Below are positions 9,555 to 16,557 of a stretch of 64,000 nucleotides of DNA, piece after piece. The notes under the pieces were generated by a model. It was not told the origin of the DNA. It did not search any database and worked only from the letters and a program-made list of their open reading frames with translations. How positions within the stretch are numbered: the stretch's first letter is position 1; the number at the start of each line of letters is the position of its first letter. Origin of the DNA: Halieaceae bacterium MED-G27 (GTDB lineage Bacteria > Pseudomonadota > Gammaproteobacteria > Pseudomonadales > Halieaceae); NCBI GenBank assembly GCA_002456975.1, contig NTKA01000002.1, positions 1 through 64,000 of the forward strand, in the 5' to 3' direction. A program made the translations under genes and the position numbers.

Positions 9555-9740
9555 AGCTGCGTTATTTGCCCTACGAGTATCAGAGCGGTTGATCTCAGCT
9601 GCTCAGTGTTATCGATACCCAGTCCAACACGCTGTTCTTAAGTCGGATGGCCGATGCCTCGATGAGTATCTCGATAGAACGGACTAGGCAGTAAGGCCGC
9701 GCTTATAATCCTATTAGTACTAGAGTGACTGATCATGGGT
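9508..9740 (+). repeat. Decayed direct duplication of the folB 3' end
   Basis: Bases 9508-9554 (the end of folB including its TAA) recur at 9648-9694 with about 7 differences in 47, at an offset of exactly 140. Weaker similarity at the same offset continues to about 9600/9740. A further stretch at 9743-9785 resembles 9565-9610 (shared GAGTATCAGAG). The second copy has no start and is not coding. The whole gap between folB and cca (9555-9819) is made of this decayed repeat material, and I see no gene in it. Confidence 0.7.
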
Positions 9741-9819
9741 GCGCCGTTTACCCCGAGAGTATCAGAGTTGCTAATCATTGCAGCGCAGTGACAGCGACAC
9801 CTGGTCGAGTGCGCCATCC

Positions 9820-10926
9820 TCAAAAGAGGTGAGCGATGCTCTCGATTCTGGCTGCTTCGATGGCCCGGCCAATCTCGGGCCCTGTGCAATTGAAATTGAG
9901 ATGCGCCACAGCATCCATCGATATCGGTTTGGCGATACGCCTGGACGCGGCAAGACGCTCGATAGCTGATTGCATCTCACTGGTATCTGACATGGCGAGT
10001 AAGGCGGTGCAAAATCCGTCAAAGGGTTCGTCGCGCCGCCAAGCATCTAGCTGGCTGATCAATGTCACCGCATCACTCGCCGAAGTAATCGATAAAGCGT
10101 CAGCATGTCTGACAGCGAGCGCTAACTTATGAAATCGCTTGGGCCAATTCAGTGTCTGATACAGTGCAGTTATGTGCGCGTCTTGCGTTTTGAACAGCAG
10201 GGCCGCCCATCGGCAATCAGTGCGCGATGTATTGACTGCGGCGTCTGCCAGCAGCGGAATACCTTTAGCGAAATCGAGGCCTTCAAACAGTGTTTCTGTG
10301 GCCTCGCATTCACTCAAAACCCGGAAGTAAATATCCGGGCTGGGTTCTGCTAGGGCTCGCTCGGTCTCTCGCCATACTCGCTCCGCCACCAAAAAGTCGA
10401 GCTCTCCGGAACGGGATAGCTCCCGCATTAAGGATTGAGTTTCTTCCGCAATCGAAAAGCCTAGGTGATGGTAGCGAGCAGCAAAGCGGGCAACCCGCAG
10501 TACCCGCAACGGGTCCTCGGAAAAATTGTCAGAAACATGTCTTAACAATTTTTTGGTGAGGTCACCTTGGCCGTCATAGGGATCAACGATGTGTCCAGAC
10601 GCGCTCTTGGCCATCGCGTTAATGGTCAAGTCGCGTCTCGCTAGATCTTCTTCGAGCGTGACGTCGGGCGATGCATGAACCTGAAAGCCGGCATAACCAT
10701 GCCCCGATTTACGCTCGGTTCTAGCGAGCGCGAATTCTTCACCGGTGTCGGGATGTAAAAAAACAGGAAAGTCTTTGCCGACTTGCTTAAACCCGCGTTT
10801 CAGCAATTCATCGACGGTACTGCCGACCACTACCCAGTCGGATTCATCATAGGAGTAATTCAGTAGTTGATCGCGGACTGCCCCGCCAACTAAGTAGACC
10901 TCAAGGCCAGCTGCAGGGTCGCTCAT
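9820..10926 (-). CDS. cca: CCA tRNA nucleotidyltransferase
   Basis: This protein of about 368 residues adds or repairs the 3' CCA of tRNAs. Class II nucleotidyltransferase motifs are clear: [13 protein letters not shown] at the start, [18 protein letters not shown], and [15 protein letters not shown]. The ATG at 10926 overlaps the apaH stop as ATGA, which favours this start over the two upstream Met codons. It is shorter than E. coli Cca (about 412), and the part corresponding to the HD phosphohydrolase domain has no HD pair ([10 protein letters not shown] where an HDxGK motif is expected). The extra phosphatase activities are therefore probably absent. Confidence 0.93.
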   Translation of the reverse strand: MSDPAAGLEVYLVGGAVRDQLLNYSYDESDWVVVGSTVDELLKRGFKQVGKDFPVFLHPDTGEEFALARTERKSGHGYAGFQVHASPDVTLEEDLARRDLTINAMAKSASGHIVDPYDGQGDLTKKLLRHVSDNFSEDPLRVLRVARFAARYHHLGFSIAEETQSLMRELSRSGELDFLVAERVWRETERALAEPSPDIYFRVLSECEATETLFEGLDFAKGIPLLADAAVNTSRTDCRWAALLFKTQDAHITALYQTLNWPKRFHKLALAVRHADALSITSASDAVTLISQLDAWRRDEPFDGFCTALLAMSDTSEMQSAIERLAASRRIAKPISMDAVAHLNFNCTGPEIGRAIEAARIESIAHLF

Positions 10927-11738
10927 GGGCATTGGCAAGCATGAAGTCTGCGATTGTCTAGATCGTAAAATGTAAGTTGATTACCCCAAACGCAACCCGT
11001 ATCGAGCCCTATGGTTTTATTTGAGTCAGTCACGCTCTCTAAGGATGCCCAGTGTCCAAAAATAATGGTGTCGTTTTTGGTGAGGCGCTCTGGATGGCTA
11101 AACCAGGGTGCCACTTTTTTCCCTTTCAGTACGTCCCCGTCCGCCGTCGCTCCTTTGCTGATCAGGTCGAGCTTGCCCTTGCGGGTGCAATGGCGCATCC
11201 GGGTCAGGTAATTGGTGATGACACGTAGACGTGTCATACCGCTCAAGTCATCTCGCCATACACAGGGCTCGTTGCCGTACATTGCGGCGAAAAACTCTTT
11301 GCAGCGCGCGCTTTGTAACATGGTCTCTACTTCGCGGCCGCGATCCAATGCATCCTCCACGGTCCACATTGGTGGTATGCCGGCATGCACCATTGTTACC
11401 CCGTGCTCGTGGTGAACAAGCGGCCTAAAGTGGAGCCACTCGATCAGCGCTTCTCGATCGGGCGCATCGAGAATGTCGTCGAAATTATCGGATTTTGATG
11501 GACGGCGAGCGCCTGCCGAGACAGCAAGCAGATGCAGATCGTGATTGCCCAGCGTCACGACAACATTGTCGCGTCGCTCATGGAACCACCGGAGAGTCGC
11601 AAGGTTATCCGGGCCCCGATTTATAAGATCGCCCACAGCCCAGAGCGTGTCTGAGTCCTCGTTGAATCCAACCTGCTTAAGCAGACACTTAAACGGTTCG
11701 AAGCAACCTTGAATATCGCCAACGACATAGGTGGTCAT
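10923..11738 (-). CDS. apaH: Symmetrical bis(5'-nucleosyl)-tetraphosphatase ApaH
   Basis: This 271-residue protein shows the metallophosphatase signature motifs [15 protein letters not shown] and GNHDLH, then a C-terminal SDxH-like region. It hydrolyses Ap4A to two ADP, and in E. coli it also removes Np4 caps from RNA. It belongs to the usual surA-pdxA-rsmA-apaG-apaH string, but apaG is missing here: the 281 nt to rsmA hold only a repeat. It overlaps cca by 4 nt. Confidence 0.96.
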   Translation of the reverse strand: MTTYVVGDIQGCFEPFKCLLKQVGFNEDSDTLWAVGDLINRGPDNLATLRWFHERRDNVVVTLGNHDLHLLAVSAGARRPSKSDNFDDILDAPDREALIEWLHFRPLVHHEHGVTMVHAGIPPMWTVEDALDRGREVETMLQSARCKEFFAAMYGNEPCVWRDDLSGMTRLRVITNYLTRMRHCTRKGKLDLISKGATADGDVLKGKKVAPWFSHPERLTKNDTIIFGHWASLESVTDSNKTIGLDTGCVWGNQLTFYDLDNRRLHACQCP

Positions 11739-12019
11739 ATCGATCTATCGCTCGGTCTATCACAAATGAATTGTACTCGTGTTTCTTTCGAGACTGACAT
11801 GGCTTATGCCCACTCAGATTACCAATTCCGCATCAACTAACGCTAGTGTAGTAGATGATTCTGGTCATAGTGGCACCGAGGATAGTGCAACTGAATACAG
11901 CGCAGTCGAAGACAGTGCAACCGAAGACAGTGCAACCGAGGAAAGCCCGATGGTTCGGCACCGGTACTAAATGGAAATGTTACCGGTGGATAATAGAGTC
12001 CAGGGGGATGAAATCCGAG
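11739..12019. other. apaH-rsmA gap where apaG is expected; possible small ORF
   Basis: This 281-nt gap occupies the place normally taken by apaG (about 125 codons) but is too short for it, and no ApaG-like sequence is visible in any frame. On the plus strand a 63-codon frame (GTG 11779 or ATG 11806, to 11970) encodes an acidic Ser/Thr/Glu repeat (SATEDSATEDSATE). It has no clear ribosome site or recognisable domain, so I do not call it a gene. Confidence 0.5.
11878..11952. repeat. 15-bp tandem repeat, about five units
   Basis: Five consecutive 15-nt units are visible, with the pattern GAAGACAGTGCAACC. Units three and four are identical; units one, two and five are diverged. In the plus frame each unit encodes roughly EDSAT. 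A partial sixth unit (AGTGGCACC) precedes them. It lies in the rsmA-apaH gap. Confidence 0.85.
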
Positions 12020-12808
12020 TTAGGTATTAGCCGCTCGACAAAGATTGACCAGGTCATCAATTTTAAGTGCTTCGGCCCTGACCGACGGATCGATACCAAG
12101 TGCCTCAATTTCCGAGTCAGACAAAATACCTTTTAAATTGTTGCGCAGCGTTTTTCGACGCTGGGCAAAAGCAGTTTGAACAAATTTAGCGAGGGTTGCT
12201 CGTTCACAATCTGTATGACGAGGGTTAGCGAGTGGCGCCAGGTGAACAATTGCAGACTGCACTTTTGGTCGGGGATAGAAAGCCTCAGGCGGCACATCGA
12301 ATAGGTACTCAACCCTGTGATCGATCTGGGTCATCACGCTCAGTCGTCCCCAGTCTTTAGTACCTGGTAATGCAGCGAGTCGCTCGACTACTTCTCTTTG
12401 AAGCATGAAATGCATGTCTTCGATAATCGAACTAAATGTGTAGAGGTGAAATAACAGTGGCGTCGATATGTTGTAAGGCAGGTTGCCAACAATTCTGAGT
12501 TTGCGATCGGAGTGATCGAGGCTTGAAAAATCAAAGCTGAGTGCGTCGGCGTTATGCAACGTAAATGGCTCATCGCAGAAAATACCGGCTAAAAGGCTCT
12601 GCAGATCACGATCTATTTCGATGGCATTTAGCTGACAACCGGAGTCGAGCAAGGCTCTGGTTAACGCGCCTTGCCCAGGGCCAATTTCGATCATGTTGTC
12701 ATCGGTATCGGGATTAATCGCCCCCGCTATTTGAGCGATGACTCCCTCGTCGGTCAAAAAATTTTGTCCGAAGCGCTTTCTAGGCTGATGCCCGGATTTT
12801 TTCTTCAA
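12020..12808 (-). CDS. rsmA: 16S rRNA (adenine1518-N6/adenine1519-N6) dimethyltransferase RsmA (KsgA)
   Basis: This 262-residue protein has family motifs RKRFGQNFLTD at the N-terminus, the SAM site MIEIGPGQGALT, and the catalytic NLPYNIS. It dimethylates two adjacent adenines in helix 45 late in 30S assembly. In the usual order it follows pdxA directly. Here a divergent H-NS-like/patatin pair lies between, and rsmA starts 16 nt after the H-NS-like gene, so it may now be transcribed with it. Confidence 0.97.
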   Translation of the reverse strand: MKKKSGHQPRKRFGQNFLTDEGVIAQIAGAINPDTDDNMIEIGPGQGALTRALLDSGCQLNAIEIDRDLQSLLAGIFCDEPFTLHNADALSFDFSSLDHSDRKLRIVGNLPYNISTPLLFHLYTFSSIIEDMHFMLQREVVERLAALPGTKDWGRLSVMTQIDHRVEYLFDVPPEAFYPRPKVQSAIVHLAPLANPRHTDCERATLAKFVQTAFAQRRKTLRNNLKGILSDSEIEALGIDPSVRAEALKIDDLVNLCRAANT

Positions 12809-12824
12809 GGCTAGATTGAAACGC

Positions 12825-13238
12825 TTAAATCAAGCAGTCGCCTAAACTACCGCCCTGCTCGACGTAATTTCTAAATACCACGGGTGTACGGCCGCGACCG
12901 GTCCACTGGTGAGTTTCTCCATCGACGGTAATTGAATATTTCGCAGGAACCTTGCCCGACTTTTTGCGGGCTTTTCGAGTGCTGACCGCAGGCGCAGAAT
13001 CTGATCCGGTAATATCGGCTGCTGAGATACCCATTTCGTCCATCATCGTTTTTAGCTTTTTTACTGCGATTGCTTTTTTCTTTTCAGCACGCTCCGCTTC
13101 GCGTGCTCTGGCCGTCTCAGTAGCGACCGACAGGTTGGCAATGGCGCGCTCTACCTGCTCAATAGTCAGTGACTTTAATGCCCTATTCGCGGCCACTTTT
13201 GATTTAGCAATGGATGCAATAGAAATAGTATCTGTCAT
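12825..13238 (-). CDS. H-NS family nucleoid protein
   Basis: This 137-residue basic protein has an N-terminal helical oligomerisation region with a coiled-coil-like Arg/Glu/Lys-rich segment (about residues 25-70). A linker follows, then a C-terminal H-NS DNA-binding domain (YSITVDGETHQWTGRGRTPVVF, about 101-122). The DNA-contact loop reads TGRGRTP (113-119), where most H-NS proteins have Q/R-G-R. It should bind the minor groove of AT-rich DNA. It diverges from the patatin gene across a 99-nt gap that is about 80% A+T, a likely target for its own binding. It probably arrived with the patatin gene as a unit in the pdxA-rsmA junction. Confidence 0.88.
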   Translation of the reverse strand: MTDTISIASIAKSKVAANRALKSLTIEQVERAIANLSVATETARAREAERAEKKKAIAVKKLKTMMDEMGISAADITGSDSAPAVSTRKARKKSGKVPAKYSITVDGETHQWTGRGRTPVVFRNYVEQGGSLGDCLI

Positions 13239-13337
13239 AAATTCGAAATCTCTTTTATCGTTTTTGTTACAGTGTATAGTGATCTTCTTTAAATTAAAAC
13301 TTTTATATAGACCGTATTAAATATAATAAAAACTATT
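13239..13337. promoter_or_regulatory. AT-rich divergent promoter region of the H-NS-like and patatin genes
   Basis: By hand count about 20 of 99 bases are G or C, far below the surroundings. A perfect TATAAT at 13322-13327 lies only 10 nt before the patatin ATG, and no ribosome site precedes that ATG, so the patatin mRNA may be nearly leaderless. I find no convincing -35. The composition makes this a natural site for H-NS-type silencing. Confidence 0.45.
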
Positions 13338-14261
13338 ATGCGAAAGATATTATCAATCGACGGTGGTGGAATAAGAGGAATCATTCCAGCACTGGTGTTG
13401 GATTACCTAGAAAAAGAATCCAATAAATCAATTAATGAGCTTTTTGATTTATGCGTTGGTACGTCTGCGGGAGGGATTATCGCTCTAGGGCTGACGCAAT
13501 CTCAGGAGGGCCGGCCGCGTTATTCAGCTCACGATCTCGCCGATTTTTTTGAGAATAGCGGTGCGAAAATTTTTAAACGATCTGTATGGCGCAATATTCG
13601 CTCCGCTGGTGGGGTTTTGGATGAACTATATTCAGCCCGCCCACTCGAGTCGGCACTGCGTAAATATTTTGGTGGCTCGCGGCTTGGCGATAATTTAGGT
13701 CTGACCATGGTCCCGGCCTATGATATTGAGGCTAGAAAAACCGTCTTTTTGAAAAGCTGGCACCCCGATCATGAGTTGATTTTGAGTCGTGACGCCGCAA
13801 GAGCAACCAGTGCAGCCCCAACTTACTTCGAACCCGCGCACGTCAAAGTCGGTGCTAACCGGCAAGCCCTGATCGATGGCGGTGTGTTTGTTAACTCCCC
13901 CGCGGTGTCGGCTTATGCCGAGGCGCTTAAGTTATTTCCCGGTGAACCACTGCTGCTCCTCTCTCTGGGCACTGGCGAATTGGTGCGCTCGATTCCCTTC
14001 GAGCAAGCCAAGGACTGGGGCCAAGCTGGTTGGGTAATGCCACTACTTGATTGTATGTTCGATGGCGCTACCAAAGCCGCTAATCATCAGATGAGTATTT
14101 TTTTGGGAGATAATTATTTGAGGCTTCAAGTGACGCTAGACGGGGCGAATGATGATATGGATGACGCGTCGGTCAGCAATATCGAAAATCTGAAGCGGAT
14201 CGCGGAGAGACTTATTGAAGAAAAGCGGCCATTGCTGGACCGTATTATTACGAGCGGCTGA
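13338..14261 (+). CDS. Patatin-like phospholipase
   Basis: This 307-residue protein has the full patatin catalytic set: the oxyanion loop DGGGIRG (8-14), the nucleophile elbow GTSAG with Ser43 (41-45), and the DGG dyad motif with Asp180. It should hydrolyse acyl esters of membrane lipids, and there is no signal peptide. The single-domain architecture resembles CapV-type and other stand-alone patatins, but no CD-NTase or other CBASS gene is adjacent. The neighbouring divergent gene is an H-NS family protein, and both sit inside an otherwise conserved operon. The start is AT-rich with no Shine-Dalgarno sequence. Physiological role unknown. Confidence 0.9.
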   Translation: MRKILSIDGGGIRGIIPALVLDYLEKESNKSINELFDLCVGTSAGGIIALGLTQSQEGRPRYSAHDLADFFENSGAKIFKRSVWRNIRSAGGVLDELYSARPLESALRKYFGGSRLGDNLGLTMVPAYDIEARKTVFLKSWHPDHELILSRDAARATSAAPTYFEPAHVKVGANRQALIDGGVFVNSPAVSAYAEALKLFPGEPLLLLSLGTGELVRSIPFEQAKDWGQAGWVMPLLDCMFDGATKAANHQMSIFLGDNYLRLQVTLDGANDDMDDASVSNIENLKRIAERLIEEKRPLLDRIITSG

Positions 14262-14275
14262 TTGTTCCCGAGACG

Positions 14276-15262
14276 CTATACGTTGAGTGTTCGTAAGGCT
14301 TCATCGATCGCACAAAACAAACTCTCAGGTTTAGCTAGACCTGTTCCCGCCAGCTCCAGTGCAGTGCCGTGATCAACCGACGTTCTTACAAAAGGTAAAC
14401 CGAGGGTTACATTGACGGCGCTGCCAAAGCCTCGTGTTTTTAAAACAGGAAGGCCTTGGTCGTGATACATCGCGAGAAATACGTCAGCTCGTGATTCGAT
14501 GTCAGCGGTAAAGGCTGTATCAGCGGGAAGCGGTCCCAGAACATCAACACCTGACTGTCGCAATCGTTCGCATACCGGGCTAATAATGTCGATTTCTTCC
14601 TGACCCAAATGACCGTCCTCGCCAGCGTGCGGGTTGAGTCCAAGCACCGCGACAGTAGGTGCCTTGAGGTCATAGTGGTGCTTCAACCCTCGGACTACTG
14701 TCCCAATGAGCTCCTCGAGGCCTGCCTGGGTAATGGCATCGGCGACGGCGCGCAAGGGTAGGTGGGTGGTGGCTAGCGCCACCCGAAATTGGTCTGCGAC
14801 CAGCATCATTGCGACCTTTGCATCGTAGCGCTCGGCGAAAAATTCGGTATGCCCAGAGAATGGAATACCGGCATCGCAGATGATTGATTTTTGAACAGGC
14901 GCAGTGACAACCGCGCAGTTGTCGTTGTTGTGAGCCAGATTTGCAGCGGTTGTCAGTAAGTCGATGACGTAAGCCGCATTGGCTGCATTGAGTTGCCCTG
15001 CGATGCAATGACTACGGAGAGGCCGATGCAGGACCGAGAGCGCACCTATGCTGTGTTGCGGTGCCGCCGTCGGATCTGAAACCTCATTGATTGTGACCGC
15101 CAGGCCGAGCTGCTTCGCGCGCGCGCCGAGTAACGCCACGTCGCCAACGACAATTAGTCTGCATGGAAGGTTCCGCCCGGCGGCTGCGAGCACAATGTCG
15201 GGCCCGATACCCGCAGGCTCACCCGTGGTGAGGACTACCGTGGGTATCGAGTGTGCGCCCAT
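14276..15262 (-). CDS. pdxA: 4-hydroxythreonine-4-phosphate dehydrogenase PdxA
   Basis: This protein of about 328 residues begins VVLTTGEPAGIGPD and has the metal-binding histidine region SGHTEFFAE. It also has GLNPHAGEDGHLGQEE, MYHDQGLPVLK and TSVDHGTALELAG, all PdxA signatures. It oxidises 4-phosphohydroxy-L-threonine in pyridoxal phosphate synthesis. The ATG at 15262 overlaps the surA TGA by one base; a GTG one codon earlier is also possible. It is the last gene of lptD-surA-pdxA and is convergent with the patatin gene (14-nt gap). Confidence 0.96.
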   Translation of the reverse strand: MGAHSIPTVVLTTGEPAGIGPDIVLAAAGRNLPCRLIVVGDVALLGARAKQLGLAVTINEVSDPTAAPQHSIGALSVLHRPLRSHCIAGQLNAANAAYVIDLLTTAANLAHNNDNCAVVTAPVQKSIICDAGIPFSGHTEFFAERYDAKVAMMLVADQFRVALATTHLPLRAVADAITQAGLEELIGTVVRGLKHHYDLKAPTVAVLGLNPHAGEDGHLGQEEIDIISPVCERLRQSGVDVLGPLPADTAFTADIESRADVFLAMYHDQGLPVLKTRGFGSAVNVTLGLPFVRTSVDHGTALELAGTGLAKPESLFCAIDEALRTLNV

Positions 15263-16557
15263 CACTTGATATCGACGAAGGCCTCTTCGCGGATTTTTCC
15301 AAGCCAGTTTTCCAACTCTTCTTCGTACTTGATATCGCGAATGTAGTTGGCGACTTGATTGCGCTTGAGTTCTTCAGAGAAGTCTGTGGTTCGGCGTCCG
15401 GTCACCTCCAGAATATGCCAGCCAAACTCACTCCGAACGGCATCGGTGATAACACCGATTTCTGCGCTGGCCATCGCCGCTTCGAATTCTGGCACCATTT
15501 GGCCGGGTACGGTCCATCCCAAAAGACCACCTTCTTGGGCTGATCCAATATCGTCAGAGTACTCTTTCGCAAGTTCGTCAAAGTCCTCGCCATCATTGAC
15601 ACGCTGGCGCAGCTCAAGGGCTAGGGCTTGAGCGGCTGCATCATCGAGTACTTCGTTGGGTGAAATCAGGATATGTCGGACTTCGGTTTGTTCAACCAGT
15701 CGTTCGATGCCCCGGGAGTCTGCCAAATGGACCAGATGCCACCCCGATGCAGATCGCACTTTACCTGTGGCGCCTTTTTCTAGTGAGGGAACAATGTCGC
15801 TAAACATACTCGGTATGTCGCTGAGTTTGCGCCAGCCAAGATCGCCACCGCCAAACCGGTAGGGCTCAGTGACGTTAACTGCTTCTTCGAACGCCTTGCC
15901 TGCAAGGATGCCGGCGAGCACGCTGTCTACAAACGCTTCTTTTTGGCGCTTGTCTGCCTCAGAGTCGTTTTTGGTAACCGAAAGCAATGCCTGAACCACG
16001 CGATATTGCGGTTCAGTCATGGCAATACCTTCTTCGGTCGCCATAAAGTTATCGATTTCTTTTTCCGTAATGTTGATGTTACGCATCACATTACCCTGCT
16101 GTACCCGCTGTATAGCCAAGTCTCTGCGAAGCGATTGCCGCATCTGAAGGTAGTCTTGTCCGCTTTGGATCAGCGCTTGCCGGAATTGTTCTAGGCTGAG
16201 CCCATTTCGACTCGCCACTCTCGCCATCGATTCATCAAGTTCCGCATCCGGAATTCGAATGCCATAGAGTTCCGCAAGCTGCAGCTGGATACTTTCCAAG
16301 ATCAGTCGATCCAATGCTTCTTGCATTACCGTTGCATCATCCGGCAACTCGAGGCCACGCGCGGTAGCGGTGTCCTTTATCTGAGCAAACCTATCAGCTA
16401 CCTCGCTTGCAAGGATGATGTCTTCATCGACTATCGCGACAACACTGTCGAGTCTTGTGACCTGTGCTGTCACCGGTGTGACAAAGGCTCCAAAAATGAT
16501 GGCAGTTACTACAAGCCACAGCCCTGAATGTCGCATCGACTGCTTACCGTTTTCCAT
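15262..16557 (-). CDS. surA: Periplasmic peptidyl-prolyl isomerase and chaperone SurA
   Basis: This 431-residue exported protein has a signal peptide, a SurA N-terminal chaperone domain (VVAIVDEDIILASEV ...), and two parvulin domains. The first starts near EPQYRVVQALLSV; the second contains EVRHILISPNE and GGLLGWTVPGQMVPEFE. It escorts outer-membrane proteins, LptD included, through the periplasm. The ATG at 16557 overlaps the lptD end by 14 nt. A second ATG at 16536 gives a more compact signal peptide and is an equally possible start. Confidence 0.96.
   Translation of the reverse strand: MENGKQSMRHSGLWLVVTAIIFGAFVTPVTAQVTRLDSVVAIVDEDIILASEVADRFAQIKDTATARGLELPDDATVMQEALDRLILESIQLQLAELYGIRIPDAELDESMARVASRNGLSLEQFRQALIQSGQDYLQMRQSLRRDLAIQRVQQGNVMRNINITEKEIDNFMATEEGIAMTEPQYRVVQALLSVTKNDSEADKRQKEAFVDSVLAGILAGKAFEEAVNVTEPYRFGGGDLGWRKLSDIPSMFSDIVPSLEKGATGKVRSASGWHLVHLADSRGIERLVEQTEVRHILISPNEVLDDAAAQALALELRQRVNDGEDFDELAKEYSDDIGSAQEGGLLGWTVPGQMVPEFEAAMASAEIGVITDAVRSEFGWHILEVTGRRTTDFSEELKRNQVANYIRDIKYEEELENWLGKIREEAFVDIK

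Noticed and set aside
11878-11952. Possible CRISPR array in the 15-bp repeats
   Set aside because: Units are directly adjacent without spacers and there are no cas genes; it is a plain tandem repeat.
11779-11970. Small acidic SATED-repeat protein
   Set aside because: GTG start without ribosome site, content explained by the DNA tandem repeat, no stop-to-stop conservation evidence available.
13338-14261. Patatin as a CBASS effector (CapV)
   Set aside because: No CD-NTase, Cap2/Cap3 or other sensor gene is next to it; neighbours are pdxA and an H-NS-like gene.
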